The notes: generated by a model not told the origin, from the letters alone. 42,077 nucleotides of DNA from an uncultured Bacilli bacterium (GCA_934086395.1 CAKOIE010000011.1:1-42077), one strand, 5' to 3'; shown: positions 7,192-13,714, counted from the first letter of the stretch. Program-made: numbers and translations.

Positions 7192-8178
7192 ATGGAAGAA
7201 TTTGTAAAGAAAGTTTATTCTAAGGCATTGCTTGTTATTGGAATTATTATATGTCTACTTGGAATATTAATTGGAGGATTATTTTACTGGGCATTAAGTA
7301 ATCAAGAAGCAGTTTATTTAGATAGAGTTACAGAAGAATTGACTTATGCTAAGGTCGATGTTGATTTACTTGATGATTATTTTGCTACTCAAAAGGAAGA
7401 TACTAAAGTTTTAAAATATTATTTGGCTTATGATAATCAGAAGAAACCTTATGTTGTAGTATTAAATGATACACATTTAAATTTTTTAAAAGATATTCAA
7501 GACTATTCTTTGGGACTAACAGATATTAAGCCAGAAGCATTAACTATTTATGGACAAGCTAAAAAAATAGAGGATAAAGCTTATGAATTATTAAAAGATT
7601 ATTTAAGTGATGATGAATATACTTATACAGTAGATCAAGTTAAAAATGCGGTTGGTGATTATTATTTAGATACATATTATAATCCAGATGAAGATATTAA
7701 TTTTATATTTGTCTTTAGTGGAATATTTGTTATAGTTGGTTTAGTACTTATAATTGTTTATGTAGTTAAACTTAATAAGAATAAAAAATTATTAGAAAAA
7801 TATAGTGATAAGATAGAAAAAGTTTTAAATGATGTAGATAATGGGAAAGGTATTCATAATAAAATATGTAAGGTATTCTTAAGTAATGATTATATTGTAG
7901 GTTATGATACTGGATTATCTGTTATTGAGGTTAAAGATTTATTATGGGTTTATCAATTTGTGATGAGACAAAATGGAATTGTTACAAATAAGATATTATA
8001 TGGTGTTAATAAATTAGGTAAAAGTATTACAATTACTAATGTTAGTCCAATAATTCGTAAACAAAATAAAGCATTAGAAGAATTATATCAAGATATGATG
8101 AATATGTATCCTGATGTATTATATGGATATAGTAAAGAAAATAGGGATAAAGTTAAGGAATTAACTAAAAAGAAATAG
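7192..8178 (+). CDS. two-helix membrane protein of unknown function
   Basis: A 328-residue protein: an N-terminal membrane helix (about 13-35), an exported region to about 172, a second helix (about 173-193) and a cytoplasmic domain of ~130 residues. The cytoplasmic part has a repeating strand pattern (KVFLSNDYIVGYDTGLSVIEVKDLLWVYQFV) that reminds me of the DUF6709 group, but I cannot confirm this. No catalytic motif is visible. It is a single-gene unit with its own strong promoter. The region after it (to 8245) has no gene. Confidence 0.6.
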   Translation: MEEFVKKVYSKALLVIGIIICLLGILIGGLFYWALSNQEAVYLDRVTEELTYAKVDVDLLDDYFATQKEDTKVLKYYLAYDNQKKPYVVVLNDTHLNFLKDIQDYSLGLTDIKPEALTIYGQAKKIEDKAYELLKDYLSDDEYTYTVDQVKNAVGDYYLDTYYNPDEDINFIFVFSGIFVIVGLVLIIVYVVKLNKNKKLLEKYSDKIEKVLNDVDNGKGIHNKICKVFLSNDYIVGYDTGLSVIEVKDLLWVYQFVMRQNGIVTNKILYGVNKLGKSITITNVSPIIRKQNKALEELYQDMMNMYPDVLYGYSKENRDKVKELTKKK

Positions 8179-8245
8179 TTATTAGGAGATATTAATTTAT
8201 CTTCTTTTAATTTGGGTTCACTATTCGTTCACATTTAATTTCAAT

Positions 8246-8271
8246 AAAAAAATAGTCCTTTATTAAGACTA
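8246..8271 (-). terminator. terminator containing the stop codon of the upstream minus gene
   Basis: TAGTC pairs with GACTA around a 9-nt loop and a run of seven T follows on the minus strand. The TAG stop of the gene at 8269-8874 forms the base of the stem. Confidence 0.65.
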
Positions 8272-8874
8272 CTTCTCAAATTCTTTTCTTAATGATTTAA
8301 ATTTTATAGGTCCTGATTGAGCATTGTAATAACTATTTATGTTTTCTTCTTCACTTCGTATCGGATAATTGATTGAAGAAGTTACAATATCATTTGTGTT
8401 CATTTCTTCAATTTGAACTTTTGATTTTAATCTTTCTAATTCTTCTTTCAACTTTTTTGTTTTATAAGATGATTCTTCTATACCTTCTTCTAATTTTTTT
8501 CGCTGATTTAAATTATATTTAAATGTGCCAAGCTTTATACTAAGATATGGACCTACTAACACAATTGCCAATGAAGGAAACCCATACATTCCCTTAATAA
8601 TTTCAAAATCTATAAATGCATCACATGCGAATATAAAAAATATAGTCGAAATAAAATAAAATATTGTTTTAGTCAACATAATATCATTATAACTATTTAT
8701 TAATTTTTTTATTCTATTTATTTTATCTTGCTCACATTCAATTTCATTTTCTTTTTCTAATATAGCTGTTAATTGTTTTTCATTAGCATCAGTTTTAATT
8801 AATATATTATTATCTTTATCATCTTTAATTAATCCTACTCCTGTTGTTTCATTTAATTCAAAATTATTATGCAT
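8269..8874 (-). CDS. coiled-coil membrane protein of unknown function
   Basis: A 201-residue protein I do not recognise. It has a charged N-terminal part with a predicted coiled coil (about 30-65), two membrane helices (about 70-88 and 95-115) and a second long Lys/Glu coiled coil (about 120-158) with a polar tail. Both coils and termini probably lie in the cytoplasm. A good AGAGG ribosome site precedes the ATG. It stands alone, next to the toxin-antitoxin array, with its own terminator. No enzymatic motif is visible. Confidence 0.55.
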   Translation of the reverse strand: MHNNFELNETTGVGLIKDDKDNNILIKTDANEKQLTAILEKENEIECEQDKINRIKKLINSYNDIMLTKTIFYFISTIFFIFACDAFIDFEIIKGMYGFPSLAIVLVGPYLSIKLGTFKYNLNQRKKLEEGIEESSYKTKKLKEELERLKSKVQIEEMNTNDIVTSSINYPIRSEEENINSYYNAQSGPIKFKSLRKEFEK

Positions 8875-8988
8875 TTTATTTCCTCTTTTCTTAATGATTT
8901 TATAGTATCATAATTGTTTAAAAAAACATAGTATATACTTATTAGATAAATTAATCTTATAAATAAACGAATATTCATAGTTTTATTC

Positions 8989-9017
8989 TTGATTATAATG
9001 TAATTATATGTTATTTT
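8989..9017 (+). promoter_or_regulatory. toxin promoter, unit 1
   Basis: TTGATT, 17 bp, TATTTT with TGT just before the -10 (extended -10). Predicted start of RNA is near 9025, at the first base of AGGAAC. An alternative TATAAT at 8994-8999 exists only in this unit. Confidence 0.6.
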
Positions 9018-9050
9018 ATTTTTTAGGAACATTTAATTGTTTAGGTGATT

Positions 9051-9077
9051 ACCTCTACTCTAGTAATAGAAAGAGGT
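9051..9077 (+). promoter_or_regulatory. SD-sequestering hairpin, unit 1
   Basis: ACCTCT at 9051-9056 pairs with AGAGGT at 9072-9077, covering the toxin ribosome site. ACCT can instead pair with AGGT at 9220-9223 near the RNA 3' end, so the two folds compete. The same arrangement is at 9412-9438 and in unit 3. Confidence 0.65.
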
Positions 9078-9084
9078 GGTTAAT

Positions 9085-9180
9085 GTGAATAAAAAATTAT
9101 TATATTTTATAATATTTAATTTATTTATTATTATTTTTATTTTATTATACATCATTATTAAAATGAATGTGTTAAAATAA
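9085..9180 (+). CDS. small hydrophobic type I toxin candidate, unit 1
   Basis: A 31-residue peptide starting MNKKLLYFIIFNLF and ending KMNVLK: Lys at both ends around ~20 strongly hydrophobic residues, i.e. one membrane helix. This is the build of type I toxins that damage the membrane. The start is GTG; AGAGGTGG lies 5 nt upstream. An ATG overlaps it by one base but meets TGA at once (ATGTGA). Unit 1 differs from units 2 and 3 by two synonymous changes (TTA/TTG, ATC/ATT), so the peptide is conserved while its DNA is not. I know no named family with this sequence; toxicity is inferred. Confidence 0.7.
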   Translation: MNKKLLYFIIFNLFIIIFILLYIIIKMNVLK

Positions 9181-9207
9181 AAACACCATAAACACGGGGT
9201 TTTGGTG
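9174..9207 (-). terminator. antisense RNA terminator, unit 1
   Basis: On the minus strand CACCA pairs with TGGTG and AAAC with GTTT across one bulge; TTTTTATTTT follows. It overlaps the toxin stop codon. Confidence 0.6.
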
Positions 9208-9281
9208 AATACTTATTCTAGGTAATCACTTAACAATCCAAAATTAAGTGTTCCTTTTTATTTTATGTAAGTCTCACTTAC
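9176..9281 (-). ncRNA. antisense RNA (antitoxin candidate), unit 1
   Basis: Predicted ~105-nt RNA between the minus promoter (9288-9316) and the terminator ending near 9176. It overlaps the last ~80 nt of the toxin mRNA, including the stop codon, the variable segment and the + terminator. Its 5' end can form an ATGTAAGT/ACTTACAT hairpin outside the overlap. The 3'-overlapping layout matches known Bacillus type I antitoxins such as those paired with TxpA and BsrG. Confidence 0.65.
9227..9259 (+). terminator. toxin mRNA terminator, unit 1
   Basis: A 7-bp perfect stem, CACTTAA with TTAAGTG, around a 10-nt loop, then TTCCTTTTT. Predicted toxin mRNA is about 235 nt. Confidence 0.7.
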
Positions 9282-9287
9282 ATATTC

Positions 9288-9316
9288 ATTATAGCAAATT
9301 ATATTTTGAATTTCAA
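9288..9316 (-). promoter_or_regulatory. antisense promoter, unit 1
   Basis: TTGAAA, 17 bp, TATAAT on the minus strand with TGC before the -10: near-consensus and extended, stronger than the toxin promoter. This is expected where antitoxin RNA must exceed mRNA. Confidence 0.75.
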
Positions 9317-9349
9317 TCATAACATATGCGAATATTCATAATTTTACTC

Positions 9350-9378
9350 TTGATTATCATATATTTATATGTTATTTT
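9350..9378 (+). promoter_or_regulatory. toxin promoter, unit 2
   Basis: TTGATT, 17 bp, TATTTT, as in unit 1 but without the extra TATAAT. RNA start near 9386. Confidence 0.6.
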
Positions 9379-9445
9379 ATTTTTTAGGAACATTTAATTG
9401 TTTAGGTGATTGCCTCTACTCTAGTAATAGAAAGAGGTGGTTAAT

Positions 9446-9541
9446 GTGAATAAAAAATTATTATATTTTATAATATTTAATTTATTTATTATTATTTTTA
9501 TTTTATTGTACATTATTATTAAAATGAATGTGTTAAAATAA
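9446..9541 (+). CDS. small hydrophobic type I toxin candidate, unit 2
   Basis: Encodes the same 31-residue peptide as unit 1, with two synonymous codon changes. GTG start behind AGAGGTGG, again overlapped by ATGTGA. Its mRNA 5' GGAACATTTAAT matches the 3' ATTAAATGTTCC with no mismatch, a tighter end-to-end pairing than in unit 1. Confidence 0.7.
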   Translation: MNKKLLYFIIFNLFIIIFILLYIIIKMNVLK

Positions 9542-9568
9542 AAACACCATAAACACGGGGTTTTGGTG
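9535..9568 (-). terminator. antisense RNA terminator, unit 2
   Basis: Same bulged hairpin and TTTTTATTTT tail as unit 1. Confidence 0.6.
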
Positions 9569-9643
9569 AATTACAAACTTTAAGGTAATCACTTAACAAT
9601 CCAGATTAAATGTTCCTTTTTATTTTATGTAAGTCTTACTTAC
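9537..9643 (-). ncRNA. antisense RNA (antitoxin candidate), unit 2
   Basis: Predicted ~107-nt RNA from the promoter at 9650-9678 to the terminator near 9537. It is close to the unit 1 RNA except for the ~14-nt segment 9568-9582, which could give pairing specificity for its own mRNA. Confidence 0.65.
9590..9621 (+). terminator. toxin mRNA terminator, unit 2
   Basis: Same hairpin position as unit 1 but with one C-A mismatch (TTAAATG instead of TTAAGTG). The change weakens the terminator stem and improves pairing with the mRNA 5' end. Confidence 0.55.
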
Positions 9644-9649
9644 ATATTC

Positions 9650-9678
9650 ATTATAGCAAATTATATTTTAAATTTCAA
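9650..9678 (-). promoter_or_regulatory. antisense promoter, unit 2
   Basis: TTGAAA, 17 bp, TATAAT with TGC before the -10, identical in layout to unit 1. Confidence 0.75.
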
Positions 9679-9711
9679 TCATAACATATGCGAATATTCA
9701 TAATTTTACTC

Positions 9712-9740
9712 TTGATTATCATATATTTATATGTTATTTT
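9712..9740 (+). promoter_or_regulatory. toxin promoter, unit 3
   Basis: TTGATT, 17 bp, TATTTT; RNA start near 9748. Confidence 0.6.
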
Positions 9741-9807
9741 ATTTTTTAGGAACATTTAATTGTTTAGGTGATTGCCTCTACTCTAGTAATAGAAAGAGGT
9801 GGTTAAT

Positions 9808-9903
9808 GTGAATAAAAAATTATTATATTTTATAATATTTAATTTATTTATTATTATTTTTATTTTATTGTACATTATTATTAAAATGAATGTGTTAAAA
9901 TAA
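9808..9903 (+). CDS. small hydrophobic type I toxin candidate, unit 3
   Basis: Same 31-residue peptide; nucleotide sequence matches unit 2 over the ORF. GTG start behind AGAGGTGG and overlapped by ATGTGA. This unit keeps the toxin promoter and leader but has a diverged antisense promoter. Confidence 0.7.
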   Translation: MNKKLLYFIIFNLFIIIFILLYIIIKMNVLK

Positions 9904-9931
9904 AAACACCATAAACACTGGGGTTTTGGTG
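9897..9931 (-). terminator. antisense RNA terminator, unit 3
   Basis: Same bulged hairpin with one extra base in the loop and the same T-rich tail. Confidence 0.55.
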
Positions 9932-10006
9932 ACAACTAATTTTTAGGTAATCACTTAACATTCCAAAATTAAGTGTTCCTTTTTATTTTATGTAAGTCTT
10001 GCTTAC
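9899..10006 (-). ncRNA. antisense RNA (antitoxin candidate), unit 3
   Basis: Predicted ~108-nt RNA from the diverged promoter at 10013-10041. Its variable segment (about 9931-9944) differs from units 1 and 2. Expression may be lower than for the other two because the -35 and -10 are further from consensus. Confidence 0.55.
9952..9984 (+). terminator. toxin mRNA terminator, unit 3
   Basis: CACTTAA pairs with TTAAGTG around a 10-nt loop, then TTCCTTTTT. Confidence 0.7.
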
Positions 10007-10012
10007 ATATTC

Positions 10013-10041
10013 ATATTATCAAATTTTATATATTTGTACAA
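10013..10041 (-). promoter_or_regulatory. diverged antisense promoter, unit 3
   Basis: TTGTAC, 17 bp, TAATAT at the position of the near-consensus promoter of units 1 and 2. The spacing is kept but both boxes have changed. Confidence 0.5.
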
Positions 10042-10203
10042 GTGTTAATTTCGCATAAAAATTTGATTAAACTATATATGATTTTCGATATTTTAAATTT
10101 ATATATATCTTGTCATTTTGTCTTTGACAGTAAATTATTTATAGAATCACTAATTCAACTTTAATTACGTATTCTTAATTGTTACAGTAAATATTAATTT
10201 TAT

Positions 10204-10232
10204 TTGACACTACTTATTCTTTAATTTATAAT
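10204..10232 (+). promoter_or_regulatory. consensus sigma-A promoter
   Basis: TTGACA, 17 bp, TATAAT: a perfect match. It drives the frameshifted gene at 10258, 25 bp downstream. Confidence 0.85.
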
Positions 10233-10257
10233 AACTAACTAAGAAATAGGGAAAATT

Positions 10258-10942
10258 ATGGAAGAACAATTAAATGAACTAAATAAAATTATAAATCTAA
10301 TAAATTATAATATAGAAAAAATATCTAATATTGAATATGGAGAAGATTTCTATATAATTAATCATATAATAAAAATTAAAGAAATAACTCATTTTGAAAC
10401 AAAACAAAAAGAAGATATCGAATTAAATCAAATAGATATATCACTTTCAAAATTAAATTATTCCAAACAAAAAAACAAGAGATCCTGAAAAATTAAAAAG
10501 TCTTGATAAAATAATTAGTTTTTATATATCAAGAAGAAATTTAATTAATATTAATAGAAACATAAGAATAAAAGAAATAGATAATTTAAAGAAAAAAAGG
10601 AATGATATACTTGAAGATGAAAAATATTTTTATCAAACAAAAAAATTAATTATTAATATTCTTAAATCCTTCATTTATAGTATCAATTTAAATAATACTT
10701 ATTATATTTTAGCAAACTATACAAACTATAATAAATTCACAGCTTTTATCGACAACAAAATCGAAGTAAATCCTAGAATAATCGAATTCTTTAAAGAAAT
10801 AAATGCTACTATAACTTATGATACATGTATATCTTTTGAATCAACATTAGAAGAACTTGCAAAACTATTATTAACCAAAAATATAGAGTGGATTCTAATC
10901 ACATCACCGGAATATCAAATTAGTTCAAAAAAAAAGAACTAA
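10258..10942 (+). pseudogene. gene of unknown function split by a frameshift at an A7 run
   Basis: The first frame runs from ATG 10258 (AGGGA site upstream) to TGA 10488, 76 codons. A second frame, open from the A7 run at 10469-10475, continues with TRDPEKLKSLDKII to a TAA at 10940-10942, adding ~155 codons. Removing one A from the run joins them into a protein of ~227 residues. Both halves share the same Lys/Ile/Asn-rich, coiled-coil-like character. I do not recognise the family. The perfect promoter argues the gene was recently active. Causes could be a real mutation, a sequencing error in the homopolymer, or slippage at the A-run that restores the frame in part of the transcripts. Confidence 0.7.
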
Positions 10943-10951
10943 ATAAGTTCT
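10927..10951 (-). terminator. terminator of the double-glycine-motif gene
   Basis: A 6-bp stem, AGAACT with AGTTCT, 5-nt loop, then nine T on the minus strand. It contains the stop codon of the facing + gene, and the minus gene's own stop overlaps its base. Confidence 0.75.
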
Positions 10952-11171
10952 ACCTTCTAGACATTCCAGCACGAACATTATCAAGTTCTTCCATAGATAA
11001 TTCATCTAAATCTTTACTTAAAGCCTTTAAGGCTTCTTTTTCTTGTTTTAATTTTTCAATTTGTTGACTTCTAAATAAAGATGCATCTTTTGAAGCAGCA
11101 TCTTCAGCTACCTCATGACTAACTCCACCAACAACTTTGTCTAAAGTTTCTAAATCTAATTCCTTATTCAT
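10950..11171 (-). CDS. small protein with double-glycine leader motifs at both ends
   Basis: A 73-residue protein. Residues 3-12 read KELDLETLDKVVGG, a close match to the double-glycine leader of class II bacteriocin and other exported peptides (LxxEELxxVxGG). The C-terminus repeats it as ELSMEELDNVRAG followed by only MSRR. Between lies a charged helix. The start is the ATG at 11171, 5 nt after GGAGG; an ATG at 11183 overlaps that site and is rejected. No PCAT exporter or maturation enzyme is in the window, so export or processing is inference. Alternative readings: a leader-like adapter, or a precursor whose cargo is the middle helix. Confidence 0.6.
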   Translation of the reverse strand: MNKELDLETLDKVVGGVSHEVAEDAASKDASLFRSQQIEKLKQEKEALKALSKDLDELSMEELDNVRAGMSRR

Positions 11172-11263
11172 TATATCCTCCATTTATTTAAATTATATAT
11201 ATTAATTAATATTAAATCTATAACTATAAATAAACTTTACAAACCATTTACAATAATCTAAAA

Positions 11264-12772
11264 TTAGCATTTTTTATTTATTATACAGTTATTATAATAT
11301 TTAGAGTTTTTGTTTAATTCCGTATTAACATATTCAAGTCCATATTCTTCAGTTAATGTTTTCTTTTCACTAAATAAGTTTGTACCAAGACCTAATCTAT
11401 CTCCCTCAATTGTTGCACCTAACGAAGCTATAGTTGTTGGAAAATAATCCATTGTTGAAAATATTCTATTATTCGTGTTGTTTGTACTCTCATTACTATT
11501 AATAAATGTATTAAATACTGTTCTATTATTATCTGGTATATCATTAAAAGAATAATTATTCATACTTAAATGATCACCTACAATAACAATTGTTGTATTA
11601 TCATAAAAACTTTGTTTTTTTAACCATTTAATAAATTCATTAACTTGATAACTTGAACAAGCAACTGAATTTAAATAAATATTATCACTTACTTCTTTAC
11701 AAAAATCACTTGTATAACCATCCATAAAATGAGTATCAACTGTTAATAAAGTAAAATTAAATGGTTCATTATTTTTAGAAATATTTTTTAATTCTTTTTT
11801 AGCGTAAGTAAATAACTTTTCATCTTCCATACCCCAGAAAACAAAATAATCTTTATCAATAATTCCATCCTTAATTGCACTATTATAATCATAAATTTTA
11901 TAATTGCCATGATTCTTGTAATAAACATCTCTACCAGCAAAAGCAGCATCAGAGCCAAACATAATATAATTTTTATAACCATTATCATCTAATATTTCAC
12001 CTAAAGAATAAGCACCAGGCACTATCTCATTATAATAATTTAAAAGTAAATTACCATTAAAAGGTGTTTTTAAAGGAAGTCCAGTAGTCTCTGCAACCAT
12101 GGCTCCAATTGTCCAAGTAGCTGCTCCAACTACATAAGCACCGCCTAAATTATCCGTATTAGAAAAATTCACATTCTTTTTAGCTAAACTAGATAATTCA
12201 GGTATATAATTCTTATCGAAACTTCCACCACTATCTTTATCAGCATATGTCATTTCCATAGATTCTAAATAAATATAAATTAAATTTCTTTTTTTATCTG
12301 GAAATTCAATAAAAACATCCTTTGGACTTACATAATTTTCTTCAATAAAATTAGACTTCTGAAATTGATAACCCATAAACTTAAAAAAATATAGCTTAGA
12401 TCCCATGTACCAAAAAGAAATAATAAATAATAATAATGGAATATATTTAAAAAGCTTATCAAACTTGAAATGGAACAAATTAAATTTAATATTCTTCTTA
12501 AACAAATTTATCTTAACAATTAAATCATAATCCTTTCTTAAGTTTCTTATTCCATTTACCACTAATAAAACTAAAATAGGAATTCCAATATTAATAAGAA
12601 TAAATTTAAGTATCATCCCATTACCAGTTCCTTCTAATGGAGAAATTATTGTATAAAGTATTTCATCAAAAGATGTAAATGCACAATTAGCTTTAGCCCA
12701 TAAAGTAACAATAAAAAAGAAAACACTTAAAAAAAGTAAAATATAATTAATTATCAATTTATGTCTTTTCAT
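11264..12772 (-). CDS. MdoB/LtaS-like phosphoglycerol transferase
   Basis: A 502-residue membrane enzyme of the alkaline phosphatase fold. Three or four N-terminal membrane helices (about 7-25, 53-75, 108-125) precede an outside sulfatase-like domain. Conserved parts: IYLESMEMT (metal Glu near 170), LGGAYVVGAATWTIGAMVAETTGLPL read in two parts around the nucleophile Thr near 219-221, TLLTVDTHFMDG, and IVGDHLSM with metal Asp-His near 400. It should move glycerol-phosphate from phosphatidylglycerol onto a glycan or polymer such as lipoteichoic acid. The GG..ATWT pattern is closer to MdoB-type enzymes than to classical LtaS. It overlaps the preceding small membrane gene by 4 nt. Confidence 0.82.
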   Translation of the reverse strand: MKRHKLIINYILLFLSVFFFIVTLWAKANCAFTSFDEILYTIISPLEGTGNGMILKFILINIGIPILVLLVVNGIRNLRKDYDLIVKINLFKKNIKFNLFHFKFDKLFKYIPLLLFIISFWYMGSKLYFFKFMGYQFQKSNFIEENYVSPKDVFIEFPDKKRNLIYIYLESMEMTYADKDSGGSFDKNYIPELSSLAKKNVNFSNTDNLGGAYVVGAATWTIGAMVAETTGLPLKTPFNGNLLLNYYNEIVPGAYSLGEILDDNGYKNYIMFGSDAAFAGRDVYYKNHGNYKIYDYNSAIKDGIIDKDYFVFWGMEDEKLFTYAKKELKNISKNNEPFNFTLLTVDTHFMDGYTSDFCKEVSDNIYLNSVACSSYQVNEFIKWLKKQSFYDNTTIVIVGDHLSMNNYSFNDIPDNNRTVFNTFINSNESTNNTNNRIFSTMDYFPTTIASLGATIEGDRLGLGTNLFSEKKTLTEEYGLEYVNTELNKNSKYYNNCIINKKC

Positions 12773-13080
12773 TTACTTCTCCTAATTAATTTAACTTCAA
12801 CATTCTTATTTATAAACACATAGATAAATGGCAATAAGATAGCTAATAATAAAGACAATATCATGAATTTCATAATAAAACTAATAGTTATTAAATCACT
12901 ATTAAATAAAATATGAGAATCTTTACAATAAAAATTTAAAATTATAAATATAAACATATTTATTAAAAAAGTATATATTAAATATAGTTTAATCTTTTCT
13001 TCTTTATCTTTAACTTTTAATTTATTAGTATGGATACTACTAGCAAATACACCAGGAATAAATAAACAAATTAATTTCAC
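12769..13080 (-). CDS. small three-helix membrane protein
   Basis: A 103-residue protein, hydrophobic, with about three membrane helices (5-15, 36-55, 70-93) and a Lys-rich cytoplasmic loop KLKVKDKEEKIKLYL. I choose GTG at 13080 because AGAGGAG lies 8 nt upstream; the ATG at 13137 gives an odd polar extension and has no ribosome site. The stop overlaps the transferase start (ATGA), so the two proteins are co-made and may act together in surface-polymer synthesis. Family not recognised. Confidence 0.6.
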   Translation of the reverse strand: MKLICLFIPGVFASSIHTNKLKVKDKEEKIKLYLIYTFLINMFIFIILNFYCKDSHILFNSDLITISFIMKFMILSLLLAILLPFIYVFINKNVEVKLIRRSK

Positions 13081-13130
13081 AAACACTACTCCTCTTCTTG
13101 TTAACAAAAATATATCATTATTTTTAAACA

Positions 13131-13159
13131 AAATCAAAAGATTACCGTATCAGTAATCT
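13131..13159 (-). terminator. terminator of the cotJ operon
   Basis: A 7-bp perfect stem, AGATTAC with GTAATCT, 7-nt loop, then TTTTGATTTT on the minus strand. Confidence 0.7.
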
Positions 13160-13714
13160 CTATTTATTATATTTATACTTTTCATATAATTTCTTAAATC
13201 TATTATAATGAACTATTTCCCTTTGTCTTAAGAATAATAAAATATTTATTAATTCAGGATCTTCTGCAATATCTATTAAATGTTCATAAGTAACTCTTGC
13301 TTTTTCTTCTGCTGCCATATCCTCTGCTAAATCAGCAACTGCATCACCAATTGAAGCAAAATAAGAAACTGTAAATGGTACTCCATTTGAATTAATTGGA
13401 TAAATACCGTAACCATTTTCTACATAATTACTAGTAAGTCCATTTGCTTCTAATTCTTCCTTAGTAGCTCCATCTAATAATTGATGAACCATTACACAAA
13501 TCATTTCAGCATGTCCAAACTCTTCTGTTGCAATATCATTTAAAAGTGCTCTGCCTTCATCAGTTGGCATGGAAAACTTTTGACTAAAATATCTTAAAGC
13601 AGCACCTAACTCCCCATTTGCTCCACCATATTGAGTAATTAAATATTTAGCCATTTTAATATCTTTTTTCTTTAAATTAATAGGAAAAGGAAGCATCTTT
13701 TTATATTTAAACAT
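13160..13714 (-). CDS. cotJC: CotJC, manganese-catalase-like spore coat protein
   Basis: A 184-residue ferritin-like protein. It aligns by eye with CotJC through AKYLITQYGGANGELGAALRYFSQ, DIATEEFGHAEMI, GVPFTVSYFASIGD, DLAEDMAAEEKARVTYEHLI and FLRQREIVHYNRF; Glu and His in EEFGHAEM and REIVH are the di-manganese ligands. It is incorporated in the spore and may remove peroxide. The start at ATG 13714 is behind AAGGAG; the longer frame from 13747 adds residues absent in the family. It overlaps the end of the cotJAB gene by 8 nt. Confidence 0.92.
   Translation of the reverse strand: MFKYKKMLPFPINLKKKDIKMAKYLITQYGGANGELGAALRYFSQKFSMPTDEGRALLNDIATEEFGHAEMICVMVHQLLDGATKEELEANGLTSNYVENGYGIYPINSNGVPFTVSYFASIGDAVADLAEDMAAEEKARVTYEHLIDIAEDPELINILLFLRQREIVHYNRFKKLYEKYKYNK

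Larger units (their letters stand above)
8968..10020. repeat. three tandem ~361-bp toxin-antitoxin units
   Basis: Units begin at a conserved CGAATATTCATA box at 8968, 9329 and 9691 (periods 361 and 362). Each unit has, in order, a + promoter, a 5' segment complementary to the 3' end, a ribosome site buried in a hairpin, a 31-codon hydrophobic ORF, a minus-strand terminator, a variable 12-15 nt segment, a + terminator and a minus-strand promoter. Units 2 and 3 are almost identical; unit 1 differs slightly. The third unit's right end has drifted. Confidence 0.9.

Noticed and set aside
8968..10020. The three direct repeats as a CRISPR array or as MITE-type mobile elements
   Set aside because: The units are 361-362 bp with no short repeat-spacer pattern. 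They do have partly inverted ends, as MITEs do, but these fall at the predicted mRNA ends, and each unit holds a conserved ORF with two opposed promoters and two terminators, which a MITE would not need. No target duplications were seen.
10469..10475. Programmed -1 ribosomal frameshift at the A7 run
   Set aside because: Joining the two frames needs +1 (or -2), not -1, and no downstream hairpin or pseudoknot is obvious. Mutation, error or transcript slippage is more likely.
6156..11171. C39-like protease and GG-motif protein as one bacteriocin system
   Set aside because: They are ~4 kb apart with unrelated genes between, and the protease is of the stand-alone C39-like group without an ABC transporter.
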